A stretch of DNA of 9,230 nt from positions 1-9,230 of the forward strand of contig JAEWIH010000016.1 in the NCBI GenBank assembly GCA_023387245.1, given 5' to 3'. A program made the translations under genes and the position numbers. This DNA is from Bacillota bacterium. GTDB lineage: Bacteria > Bacillota_I > Bacilli_A > Erysipelotrichales > Erysipelotrichaceae. This document shows positions 1 through 6,897 of the stretch, in pieces. The notes below the pieces were generated by a model. It did not search any database. It worked only from the letters and a program-made list of their open reading frames with translations, and was not told the DNA's origin. Each line of letters begins with the position of its first letter. Positions within the stretch are counted from its first letter, which is position 1.

Positions 1-501
1 TATTATTATTTAAAGGCTAAAAAAAAGTATAAAGAAATGCGTAAATTAAATTTTGAAATTTTTGGTGATTTTAGATTTAATCCTGATCAATCTTTAGATA
101 TTATTTCTGATAAAGATAAATTATTTACTCCGATTTTAAAGTGTGGCTATATTCATATTGGTAAAAAATTTGATGAAGTTTTAAAAGTGATGCGTCAACA
201 TTTTAATGGCGAATTAGAGTTTGTTCCAATTTCTCGTTTATGGTGTGATATTATGGTGGCTGGTGTTAATAAAGCTCGCGGAATTGATTTATGTAAAGAT
301 TGGCTAGGTTTTGGTTTAGATGAAATGATAGCTTTTGGTGATGGTGAAAATGATTTTGAGTTATTAAAAGAAGCTAAGATCGGTGTTATGATGAAAAATG
401 GTTGTCAGAAATTAAAAAGCGTTGCTGATTATACTACTTTATCAAATAATGAAAATGGTGTAATTCATGGATTGTTACATTACAATATAATCGAAAATTA
501 G
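1..501 (+). CDS. Cof-type HAD-IIB family hydrolase, C-terminal part (5' truncated by window)
   Basis: The reading frame is open from the first base, so the gene begins upstream; the ATG at 37 is probably internal. About 166 residues are visible. They hold the end of the cap domain and the second half of the HAD core: a motif III lysine in VNKARGI (about residue 91 of the visible part) and motif IV AFGDGENDFELL (about 111-122), whose Asp residues help hold Mg2+. The following GVMMKNGCQKLKSVADY stretch is typical of Cof/YidA-like sugar-phosphate or nucleotide phosphatases, which are cytosolic Mg2+-dependent enzymes of broad substrate range. The nucleophile motif DxDGT lies outside the window. 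The stop codon is 11 bases before dut and its TAG overlaps the dut ribosome binding site, so the two genes are probably co-transcribed. The family call is safe; the substrate is unknown. Confidence 0.88.
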   Translation, partial: YYYLKAKKKYKEMRKLNFEIFGDFRFNPDQSLDIISDKDKLFTPILKCGYIHIGKKFDEVLKVMRQHFNGELEFVPISRLWCDIMVAGVNKARGIDLCKDWLGFGLDEMIAFGDGENDFELLKEAKIGVMMKNGCQKLKSVADYTTLSNNENGVIHGLLHYNIIEN

Positions 502-512
502 AGGTTTATTTT

Positions 513-944
513 ATGAAAGTTAAAATTAAAAAAATTAATGAGCTAGCAACTGTTCCAGTGCGAGGTAGTGAAAATGCTGCTGGATATGATTTATGTGCAT
601 GTTTAGATAAAAAAATAGTTATTAATCCATTGGAAACAAAATTAATCCCAACAGGTTTAATTATGGAATTAGAACCTAATACGGTAGCTTTAATTTTTGC
701 TAGAAGCGGTTTAGCGACTAAACAAGGCTTAGCGCCTGCTAATAAGGTTGGTGTTATTGATCCTGATTATCGGGGTGAATGGTTAGTGCCTTTGTTTAAT
801 CATAGTCAAGAAATACAGGAAATTTTGCCGGGGCAAAGAATTGCTCAAATGGTAGTTGTTCCTTTTATAGAGTGCGATTTTATTGAAGAAGAATTAACAA
901 ATTCAAATAGAGGAGATGGTGGTTTTGGTTCTAGCGGTAAATAA
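513..944 (+). CDS. dut: dUTP diphosphatase (dUTPase), trimeric type
   Basis: This enzyme hydrolyses dUTP to dUMP and pyrophosphate, keeping uracil out of DNA and supplying dUMP for thymidylate synthesis. It is cytosolic and trimeric in this family. All five family motifs are visible in 143 residues, close to the usual length: motif 1 AGYDLCA (23-29), motif 2 RSG (64-66), motif 3 GVIDPDYRGEW (80-90) with the expected catalytic Asp83 and the deoxyribose-sensing Tyr86, motif 4 GQRIAQ (107-112), and the glycine-rich C-terminal arm RGDGGFGSSG (133-142). The start is supported by the TTAGAGG ribosome binding site at 498-504, 8 bases before the ATG. It follows the HAD phosphatase gene by 11 bases, which suggests a shared transcript. 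Nothing looks damaged. Confidence 0.97.
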   Translation: MKVKIKKINELATVPVRGSENAAGYDLCACLDKKIVINPLETKLIPTGLIMELEPNTVALIFARSGLATKQGLAPANKVGVIDPDYRGEWLVPLFNHSQEIQEILPGQRIAQMVVVPFIECDFIEEELTNSNRGDGGFGSSGK

Positions 945-981
945 TTTCAAAATAAGAAATCGGTTACAAAGATTAAAGTGC

Positions 982-1010
982 TTGATTTTTGTGAAAAAAA
1001 TAGCTAAACT
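982..1010 (+). promoter_or_regulatory. Candidate promoter for the pfl cluster
   Basis: In the 81-base gap between dut and pflA there is TTGATT (982-987), a 17-base spacer, and TAAACT (1005-1010). Each box matches 4 of 6 bases of the sigma-A consensus. A TTGTGA half-site at 989-994, inside the spacer, resembles the left half of Rex or CRP/FNR operators, but its right half is poor. Transcription would start near 1017, leaving a leader of under 10 bases before pflA, which also lacks a clear ribosome binding site. No convincing terminator separates dut from this site. In AT-rich DNA such matches arise by chance, so this is tentative. Confidence 0.3.
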
Positions 1011-1025
1011 TAAGTTGGTATTACT

Positions 1026-1772
1026 ATGGTAGGATATTTACACTCAATAGAAACCTTTGGTACGGTTGATGGTCCAGGGATTAGATTTGTAGTTTTTTTA
1101 CAAGGTTGTCCTTTGCGGTGCCAATTTTGTCATAATCCAGATACTTGGGCTATGGAAACATCTAAGCCGATGGAAGTAGATGATTTGATTAAAAACATAT
1201 TGCGTTATCGTTCTTATTATAAGGATGGTGGTGTTACTGTTAGTGGTGGTGAGCCATTAGTTCAGATGGATTTTGTAATTGAATTGTTTACTAAATTAAA
1301 AGCGTTAGGTATTCATACTTGTTTAGATACTTCGGGTATTACGTTTTCATATCGAGGGCAGGCTAAATTTGATGAATTGATGAAAGTTACCGATTTAGTT
1401 TTGTTGGATATTAAGACGATTCGTTGGAAAGAGCATATTAAATTAACGGGATTGCCGAATGATCAAATTTTAAAGTTTGCGAGATACTTATCTGATAAAG
1501 GTGTTAAAGTTTGGATTAGGCATGTGCTTTTAAGTCAACGGGAAAGCGAACAAGAATTGATAGAATTAAGGCAGTTTATTGAGTCTTTGAATAATGTTGA
1601 AAAGATCGAGATTTTGCCTTATCATACAATGGGTGTCGTTAAGTATGAAATGATGGGTATTGATTATCCACTTAATGATATGGTTCCTCCTAGTAAACAA
1701 GAATTAGAACAGGCAACTAAAATAGTTGTAGAAGGAGTGTATAATGGTAGAGCTATTGTCGGTGGTGAATGA
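1026..1772 (+). CDS. pflA: Pyruvate formate-lyase activating enzyme (radical SAM)
   Basis: PflA uses a [4Fe-4S] cluster and S-adenosylmethionine to abstract hydrogen from a glycine of pyruvate formate-lyase, creating the glycyl radical under anaerobic conditions. The 248 residues match the usual length. TVDGPGIR (13-20) precedes the cluster motif CxxxCxxC at Cys28, Cys32 and Cys35 (GCPLRCQFCHNPDTW), and the SAM-contacting SGGEP is at 73-77. Stops in frame just upstream and the family N-terminus support the ATG at 1026, although no good Shine-Dalgarno precedes it. The 3' end overlaps the next ORF by 29 bases. Its substrate glycine is presumably Gly52 of the small ORF at 3992, not a residue of the large PflB ORF. 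An activase for YjjI is less likely, because pflA sits with pflB. Confidence 0.96.
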   Translation: MVGYLHSIETFGTVDGPGIRFVVFLQGCPLRCQFCHNPDTWAMETSKPMEVDDLIKNILRYRSYYKDGGVTVSGGEPLVQMDFVIELFTKLKALGIHTCLDTSGITFSYRGQAKFDELMKVTDLVLLDIKTIRWKEHIKLTGLPNDQILKFARYLSDKGVKVWIRHVLLSQRESEQELIELRQFIESLNNVEKIEILPYHTMGVVKYEMMGIDYPLNDMVPPSKQELEQATKIVVEGVYNGRAIVGGE

Positions 1773-1989
1773 TTGTTGTGCTTGTGGTATTAGTTTATTA
1801 CAAGAATTAAAACAATTAAATTTACCTTATAGTGAAGTTTGTGTTAGTCAACAATTGATTGATGAATACGGATTAGAAAAAGTTCCGGCATTATTACTAT
1901 TGCGCGACAAGAAAAAATTGGGTGTTTTGTATGGTTACCAACCGGCTTTCATTTTGGAGCAATGGATTTCAATGAATTTAGGAGAATAA
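1744..1989 (+). CDS. Small thioredoxin/glutaredoxin-fold-like protein inside the pfl cluster
   Basis: I do not recognise a named family for this 81-residue ORF. The layout resembles a minimal thioredoxin fold: a short N-terminal strand, then CCAC (Cys11, Cys12, Cys14, so a CxxC between 11 and 14) at the start of a helix, a second strand with Cys33, a [12 protein letters not shown] segment (42-53) whose Pro48 sits where the conserved cis-proline is expected, and a closing LGVLYGYQP turn (59-67) before a C-terminal helix. No signal peptide or membrane segment is seen, so it should be cytosolic. Translation looks real: AAGGAG at 1732-1737 lies 6 bases before the ATG, the gene overlaps pflA by 29 bases, and it ends one base before pflB. 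This implies tight coupling with both. A thiol-redox role serving pyruvate formate-lyase is inference; the fold is a pattern judgement only. Confidence 0.72.
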   Translation: MVELLSVVNDCCACGISLLQELKQLNLPYSEVCVSQQLIDEYGLEKVPALLLLRDKKKLGVLYGYQPAFILEQWISMNLGE

Positions 1990-1990
1990 C

Positions 1991-3985
1991 ATGGATTGTT
2001 ATCGTGGTTTTAGGGGCGGACAATGGTTAGATAGCGTTGATGTTCGCGATTTTATACAAAAGAATTATACTCCTTATGAGGGTGATGATTCGTTTCTAGA
2101 AGGACCAACTGAGGCAACAAATCAATTGTGGGCTCAAGTTATGGATCTTAATAAGCAAGAAAGAGAAGCAGGGGGCGTACTTGAAGCTGATACAAAGGTA
2201 GTTAGTTTAATTGATGCTCATGATGCAGGCTATTTAAATAAAGATTTAGAAAAAATTGTTGGTTTCCAAACAGATAAACCTTTTAAGCGTAGTTTACAAC
2301 CTTTTGGAGGTATTCGTGTTTCTGAGAGTGCTTTAAAGTCTTACGGTTTTGAAATCGATCCTGAAGTTAAGCGTATTTTTACTGATTATCGTAAAACTCA
2401 TAATGCTGGTGTTTTTGATGCTTATACTCCAGAAATTAAACAAGCTCGTCATTGTGGTATTATTACAGGTTTACCTGATGCTTATGGCCGTGGACGAATT
2501 ATTGGTGATTATCGTCGAGTAGCTTTATATGGTGTTGATCGTTTAATCGAATTTAAAATCGAAGATATGGAAATTATTTCCAAAACAATGACTGAAAAGG
2601 TTATTCGTGAGCGTGAAGAACATAGTGAACAAATTAGAGCTTTAAAACGTTTGAAAAACATGGCTGCTAAATATGGTTATGATATTGGTCGTCCGGCCGA
2701 AAATGCTAGGGAAGCTATCCAATGGACATATTTTGCTTATTTAGGTGCTATTAAAGATCAAAATGGGGCAGCGATGAGCCTTGGTCGTGTTTCTACATTC
2801 CTAGATATTTATATTGAGCGTGATCTTAAAGAAGGTACATTGACTGAAAAAGAAGCTCAAGAGTTAATGGATCATTTTGTTATGAAGTTACGTTTAGTTA
2901 AATTTATGCGTACTCCTGAATATAATGATTTATTCTCGGGTGATCCGACATGGGTAACTGAGTCAATTGGTGGTATGGGTATCGATGGTAGAACATTAGT
3001 AACTAAAAACTGTTTCCGTGTTTTACATACATTGATTAATTTAGGACCGGCACCGGAACCAAATTTAACTGTTCTGTGGTCTAATCAGTTGCCGATGGGC
3101 TTTAAACAATTCTGTGCTAAGATTTCGATAGAAACTAGTTCAATTCAATATGAAAATGATGATATAATGAGAATTGATGCTGGTGATGATTATGCGATTG
3201 CTTGCTGTGTAAGCTGTATGAAGATTGGTAAACAAATGCAACAGTTTGGGGCACGGGCTAACTTGGCTAAAGCACTATTATATGCTATTAATGGTGGTTT
3301 TGATGAAGTTAAACGTGAACAAGTTGCTCCAATGTTTGCGAAAATTACTAGCGAAATACTTGATTTTGATGAAGTTATGGCTAAATATGATCAAGTATTA
3401 GATTGGTTGGCTGAATTATATGTTAATGCTTTGAATATTATTCATTATATGCATGATAAATATTCTTATGAAGCTATTCAAATGGCATTACATGATCGTG
3501 ATGTAACTCGTTTATTTGCGACTGGTATTGCTGGATTGAGTGTTGTTGCTGATAGTTTAAGTGCTATTAAATATGCTAAAGTTAAACCGATACGTGATGA
3601 AGAGGGTATTGCGATCGATTTTGAAATCGAGGGCGAATATCCAATGTATGGTAATAATGATGATCGCGTTGATGATTTAGCTAAAGATTTAGTTAAGAGA
3701 TTTATGAATAAGATTCGTAAACAACAAACATATCGTGATGGCTGGCATTCAATGTCAATTTTGACAATTACTTCAAATGTTGTTTATGGTAAAAAGACAG
3801 GAGCTACTCCTGATGGCCGTAAGGCGAAAGAACCATTTGCTCCAGGTGCTAATCCGATGCATGGTCGTGATCATAGTGGGGCATTGGCTTCATTAGAGTC
3901 AGTTTCTAAATTACCATATACACATGCTCGTGATGGTATTTCAAATACTTTTAGTATCGTACCAAATTCATTAGGAAAGGAATAA
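1991..3985 (+). CDS. pflB: Pyruvate formate-lyase catalytic body, lacking the glycyl radical domain
   Basis: The product aligns from memory with almost all of E. coli Pfl[14 protein letters not shown] near the N-terminus, [37 protein letters not shown], the catalytic pair Cys405-Cys406 in [16 protein letters not shown], and [14 protein letters not shown] converts pyruvate plus CoA to formate and acetyl-CoA in the cytosol. The protein is 664 residues, whereas the family is about 740-760. It stops at [10 protein letters not shown], exactly at the linker before the C-terminal domain, so the radical glycine is missing. That domain follows in the same frame after TAA and two codons, as a separate ORF. 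An additional Cys409 lies where I recall Ser, Ala or Pro in relatives, giving a CxxC with Cys406. AGGAGA at 1980-1985 lies 5 bases before the ATG. The gene could be a natural split, a readthrough gene, or a fresh nonsense mutation. Confidence 0.95.
   Translation: MDCYRGFRGGQWLDSVDVRDFIQKNYTPYEGDDSFLEGPTEATNQLWAQVMDLNKQEREAGGVLEADTKVVSLIDAHDAGYLNKDLEKIVGFQTDKPFKRSLQPFGGIRVSESALKSYGFEIDPEVKRIFTDYRKTHNAGVFDAYTPEIKQARHCGIITGLPDAYGRGRIIGDYRRVALYGVDRLIEFKIEDMEIISKTMTEKVIREREEHSEQIRALKRLKNMAAKYGYDIGRPAENAREAIQWTYFAYLGAIKDQNGAAMSLGRVSTFLDIYIERDLKEGTLTEKEAQELMDHFVMKLRLVKFMRTPEYNDLFSGDPTWVTESIGGMGIDGRTLVTKNCFRVLHTLINLGPAPEPNLTVLWSNQLPMGFKQFCAKISIETSSIQYENDDIMRIDAGDDYAIACCVSCMKIGKQMQQFGARANLAKALLYAINGGFDEVKREQVAPMFAKITSEILDFDEVMAKYDQVLDWLAELYVNALNIIHYMHDKYSYEAIQMALHDRDVTRLFATGIAGLSVVADSLSAIKYAKVKPIRDEEGIAIDFEIEGEYPMYGNNDDRVDDLAKDLVKRFMNKIRKQQTYRDGWHSMSILTITSNVVYGKKTGATPDGRKAKEPFAPGANPMHGRDHSGALASLESVSKLPYTHARDGISNTFSIVPNSLGKE
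3973..3981 (+). promoter_or_regulatory. Ribosome binding site for the separate glycyl radical domain, inside the 3' end of pflB
   Basis: AGGAAAGGA covers the last sense codons of the large pflB ORF (Gly-Lys-Glu) and lies 10 bases before the ATG at 3992, counted from its last base. The spacing is slightly long but usable. It supports independent, coupled initiation of the small domain just after the TAA at 3983-3985, rather than readthrough. The same purine-rich run would also be expected from these codons alone, so it is supportive and not proof. Confidence 0.55.
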
Positions 3986-3991
3986 TTTAAG

Positions 3992-4225
3992 ATGAGTAAT
4001 AAAGTAGATAACTTAGTAACTATGATTGATGGTTATGTGCAAAATGGTGGACACCATTTAAATGTAAATGTTTTTAATCGTGAAACATTATTGGATGCTC
4101 AAAAACATCCTGAAAAATATCCTCAATTAACAGTTCGTGTTTCTGGATATGCGGTTAACTTCAACAAATTGACAAAAGAACAACAAGATGAAGTTATTTC
4201 TCGTACAATGCATGAATCAATGTAA
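3992..4225 (+). CDS. Stand-alone glycyl radical domain of pyruvate formate-lyase (GrcA-like)
   Basis: These 77 residues equal the C-terminal domain of PflB. The motif RVSGYAV places the radical glycine at Gly52, preceded by [16 protein letters not shown] and [10 protein letters not shown] and followed by [13 protein letters not shown] and a C-terminal SM, as in E. coli PflB. The ORF also keeps the PFL interdomain piece [11 protein letters not shown] (5-15), which E. coli GrcA/YfiD replaces with unrelated sequence. It is therefore a detached half of this pflB, not a true YfiD orthologue. It is in the same frame as the upstream ORF (offset 2001 bases), separated by TAA-TTT-AAG. PflA would put the radical on Gly52, and the domain must dock on the large PflB protein to deliver it to Cys405-Cys406. 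An annotation pipeline might name it grcA. The homology is certain; in vivo separateness is inferred. Confidence 0.93.
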   Translation: MSNKVDNLVTMIDGYVQNGGHHLNVNVFNRETLLDAQKHPEKYPQLTVRVSGYAVNFNKLTKEQQDEVISRTMHESM

Positions 4226-4305
4226 TTAAAAATATAAAGGGAGTATATGCCAGTTTTGGTTTAGTTTGCGACAATCCGGATTATGTCCCGCAGGCTAATT
4301 AAATT
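4226..4305 (+). other. Unexplained intergenic stretch after the pfl cluster
   Basis: This stretch begins with a ribosome-binding-like AAAGGGAG (4237-4243), 3 bases before an ATG at 4247 that opens only five codons (MPVLV) before TAG. In another frame 4228-4302 is open with protein-like content (GLVCDNPDYVPQAN, then TAA) but has no usable start of its own. The middle (about 4268-4292) is richer in G+C than its surroundings and can form an imperfect hairpin, GACA pairing with TGTC around AATCCGGATT. It may be the remnant of a frameshifted small gene, a leader peptide region, or a 3' untranslated structure of the pfl mRNA. I cannot choose between these. Confidence 0.3.
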
Positions 4306-4334
4306 AGAGACTTTATGATCGTAAAGTCTCTTTT
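4306..4334 (+). terminator. Rho-independent terminator ending the pfl cluster
   Basis: A perfect 10-base-pair inverted repeat, AGAGACTTTA (4306-4315) and TAAAGTCTCT (4322-4331), encloses a 6-base loop TGATCG, and the right arm runs directly into TTT with more T residues shortly after. This fits an intrinsic terminator for the pfl transcript. It lies only about 20 bases before the ATPase start, so the ATPase promoter must overlap it, or some transcription reads through; an attenuator role is possible. Confidence 0.85.
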
Positions 4335-4354
4335 CATTATTTTTGGAGGTTATT

Positions 4355-6832
4355 ATGTTACATTTTAATGAAGATGTAAATGCTTATTCAAAAGCAGGAT
4401 TAACTACTGAACAAGTAAATAAACTATTGCTAGAGCATGGTTATAATCAATTGCCGGTAGCTAAAAATAAACCTTTATGGTTACGTTTTTTATTACAGTT
4501 TAATGATGTTATGATTTATATTCTTTTAATTGCGGCAGGATTATCTTTTGTTATGAATGACGCAATTGAAGCTATAGTAATTCTAGCAATCGTTATACTA
4601 AATGCAATTTTAGGTTTATATCAAGAAGGTAAAGCTCAAAATGCGATAGCAGCATTAAAAAAACTAGCAGCATTACATGCTAGAGTATTAAGAGATGGTG
4701 CTATTAGTATGATTGATGTTAAAGAATTAGTTGTTGGTGATATCGTTTATTTAGAAGCCGGAGATTTGGTTAGTGCTGATATGCGATTATTAGAAACAAC
4801 GAATTTAAAAATCGATGAATCAACATTAACAGGAGAATCTGTTCCAGTTGAAAAAAATGCTAATGTTATATTAGATAGCAATACCTTATTAGGTGATAGA
4901 ATTAATATGGCATATAGTAGTGGCCAAGTTACTTATGGTAAAGGTATGGGAATTGTGGTTGCTACAGGTATTAATAGCGAGATGGGTAAAATTGCTGATA
5001 AATTATCGCAAGCCAGTGATGGACTAACTCCATTACAAAAACAATTAAATTCTTTAGGTAAAAATTTAGGGATTATTGGTTTAATAGTTTGTTTAATTTT
5101 ATTTGTGATTGGTTTATATAATGGTATTTCGCCTTTTGAAATGTTGTTAACGGCAATTAGTTTAGCGGTTGCTATTATTCCAGAATCATTACCGACTGTA
5201 GCGACTATTGTTTTATCATTAGGAGTTTCGCGGTTAGTTAAAAGAAAAGCCATTGTTAAAACTTTGCCATCAGTTGAAACTTTAGGTTCGACTAGTGTTA
5301 TTTGTAGTGATAAAACAGGTACATTAACTCAAAATAAAATGGTAGTTAAAGATTATTTTCTATTAAATAGTCAACAAGAAGCAATTTTAAGAAAAGGTAT
5401 GGCATTATGTAATGATGCTAATTATGATGAAATTAATCAAGTTTGGATTGGTGATCCTACAGAAATTGCTTTAAAACAATGGTCTAATTTCCAAAGCGAT
5501 GATACTATTATTAGAAGTGGTGAAATACCGTTTGATTCGGAAAGAAAATTAATGACAGTTTTGATAAATGATCAAGATGTATATACTAAAGGTGGCGTTG
5601 ATGAGGTTTTAAATATTTGTACTAATCTTAGTAATGATGATAAAGCTAAAATTTTAGAATATAATCAACAAATGGCTAAAAAAGCTTTGAGAGTGTTAGC
5701 ATTAGCTACTAAAAATAATGGTATATTAAGTGAAGATAATTTAGAATTCATTGGATTAGTTGGTATGATTGATCCACCTAGATTAGAAGTTATTGAAGCG
5801 ATTAAAAGTTGTCATCAGGCTCACATTTTACCGGTTATGATTACTGGTGATCATTTATTAACTGCTCAAGCAATTGGTAAAGAAATTGGTTTATTACAGT
5901 CAGGACAAGAGTGTGTTAGTGGTAAAGAGTTAGAATTAATGACTGATCAACAATTATTTGAGCGGGTTAAAAATATTGGTATTTATGCTAGAGTTTCGCC
6001 TCAGCATAAAGAAAGAATAGTGCAGGCTTTTCAAAAACATGGTTGTATTGTGGCGATGACTGGTGATGGAGTTAATGATGCTATTGCTTTAAAACGAGCT
6101 GATATTGGGTGTGCGATGGGGATTGTTGGTAGCGAGGTTTCTAAGCAAGCGGCGGATATGATTTTAATGGATGATAATTTTGCGACGATTGTTAGTGCTG
6201 TGCATGAGGGGCGCAGGATTAAAGATAATATTTTAAAATCAATTATCTATTTATTGTCTTGTAATTTTGGTGAATTGTTATTATTAGTTGCCGCATTATG
6301 TTTAGGTTTAGATGTTCCTTTACTAGCGATTCATATTTTATGGATTAATTTAGTTACTGATTCTTTACCAGCATTAGCACTTGGTGTTGATCCTGCTAGG
6401 GAAAAGATTATGGATGATTATCCTCAAAATAGTAGTTCTTTATTAAATTTTAATCGGATAATTTATATATTATTTTATGGATTTACTATTGGTATGCTTT
6501 CATTTATAGCTTTTAAAATTGGCAATAATATTTCTTTAGAAATGGGACGGACTATGAGTTTTACAGTTCTAGGATTTAGCCAGTTAATTCATAGTTTTAA
6601 TATTCATTTAGGTAAAGATAAATTTTTTAGTAGCATCTTTAATAATAAATTTATGTGGTTAGCATTTTTGATAAATAGTATTATGATGTTTATCGTATTA
6701 TATGTGCCACCATTTAGATATATTTTTAAACTAAGCTATATGGATTTTAATAATCTACTTATATGTTTAGGATTATCTTTTGTGCCGTTTATTATTAATG
6801 TGTTTGTGCGATTAATTAAAAATAATAGTTAA
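4355..6832 (+). CDS. P2A-type cation-transporting ATPase, probably Ca2+
   Basis: This is a P-type ATPase that couples ATP hydrolysis to export of a cation across the cell membrane. The actuator motif TGES is at 159-162, the phosphorylation site DKTGT begins at Asp319, and the hinge motif TGDGVND contains Asp571 and Asp575. Calcium-site residues of the SERCA type are kept: IPES in TM4 (Glu277), CNFGE in TM5 (Asn637, Glu640) and NLVTD in TM6 (Asn665, Thr668, Asp669). About ten membrane segments are visible, with four after the hinge region following TM5-TM6. At 825 residues it is near the bacterial Ca2+-ATPase size. Translation should start at ATG 4355: GGAGG (4345-4349) lies 5 bases before it, while the TTG at 4343 falls beside that site. 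PES replaces the commoner PEG, and DAIALK replaces DAPALK. No metal-binding N-terminal domain is present. Ca2+ is the best guess; Mn2+ is possible. Confidence 0.93.
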   Translation: MLHFNEDVNAYSKAGLTTEQVNKLLLEHGYNQLPVAKNKPLWLRFLLQFNDVMIYILLIAAGLSFVMNDAIEAIVILAIVILNAILGLYQEGKAQNAIAALKKLAALHARVLRDGAISMIDVKELVVGDIVYLEAGDLVSADMRLLETTNLKIDESTLTGESVPVEKNANVILDSNTLLGDRINMAYSSGQVTYGKGMGIVVATGINSEMGKIADKLSQASDGLTPLQKQLNSLGKNLGIIGLIVCLILFVIGLYNGISPFEMLLTAISLAVAIIPESLPTVATIVLSLGVSRLVKRKAIVKTLPSVETLGSTSVICSDKTGTLTQNKMVVKDYFLLNSQQEAILRKGMALCNDANYDEINQVWIGDPTEIALKQWSNFQSDDTIIRSGEIPFDSERKLMTVLINDQDVYTKGGVDEVLNICTNLSNDDKAKILEYNQQMAKKALRVLALATKNNGILSEDNLEFIGLVGMIDPPRLEVIEAIKSCHQAHILPVMITGDHLLTAQAIGKEIGLLQSGQECVSGKELELMTDQQLFERVKNIGIYARVSPQHKERIVQAFQKHGCIVAMTGDGVNDAIALKRADIGCAMGIVGSEVSKQAADMILMDDNFATIVSAVHEGRRIKDNILKSIIYLLSCNFGELLLLVAALCLGLDVPLLAIHILWINLVTDSLPALALGVDPAREKIMDDYPQNSSSLLNFNRIIYILFYGFTIGMLSFIAFKIGNNISLEMGRTMSFTVLGFSQLIHSFNIHLGKDKFFSSIFNNKFMWLAFLINSIMMFIVLYVPPFRYIFKLSYMDFNNLLICLGLSFVPFIINVFVRLIKNNS

Positions 6833-6848
6833 AAAAGAGTATTTTTAA
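6829..6848 (+). terminator. Weak A/T-only hairpin after the ATPase gene
   Basis: TTAAAAA (6829-6835) pairs with TTTTTAA (6842-6848) around the loop AGAGTA, overlapping the ATPase stop codon. The stem has no G-C pair and no separate T-run, so it is at best a poor terminator. In AT-rich DNA it may be chance. Confidence 0.2.
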
Positions 6849-6897
6849 AGTAATAATATCAAGTATCATGTTACTATTAGTTTTAGGCGAGGATTTT

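Noticed and set aside
950..975. Small ATTTC/GAAAT hairpin after dut as a terminator
   Set aside because: The stem is only five weak pairs and no T-run follows.
1770..1790. TGA as tryptophan (Mycoplasma code), extending pflA
   Set aside because: Trp is TGG throughout, pflA is already full length at this TGA, and an extension would only add a few unrelated residues before TAG.
3992..4225. True orthologue of the E. coli repair protein GrcA/YfiD
   Set aside because: It lacks the YfiD N-terminal region, keeps the PFL linker [11 protein letters not shown], and the neighbouring pflB is missing exactly this domain.
4343..4357. TTG at 4343 as the ATPase start
   Set aside because: GGAGG lies within the first codons after it, and is spaced correctly for the ATG at 4355.
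4933..5253. A 106-codon open frame on the minus strand inside the ATPase gene
   Set aside because: It is fully antisense to a well-supported gene, has no ribosome binding site or recognisable motif, and reflects the codon pattern of the opposite strand.
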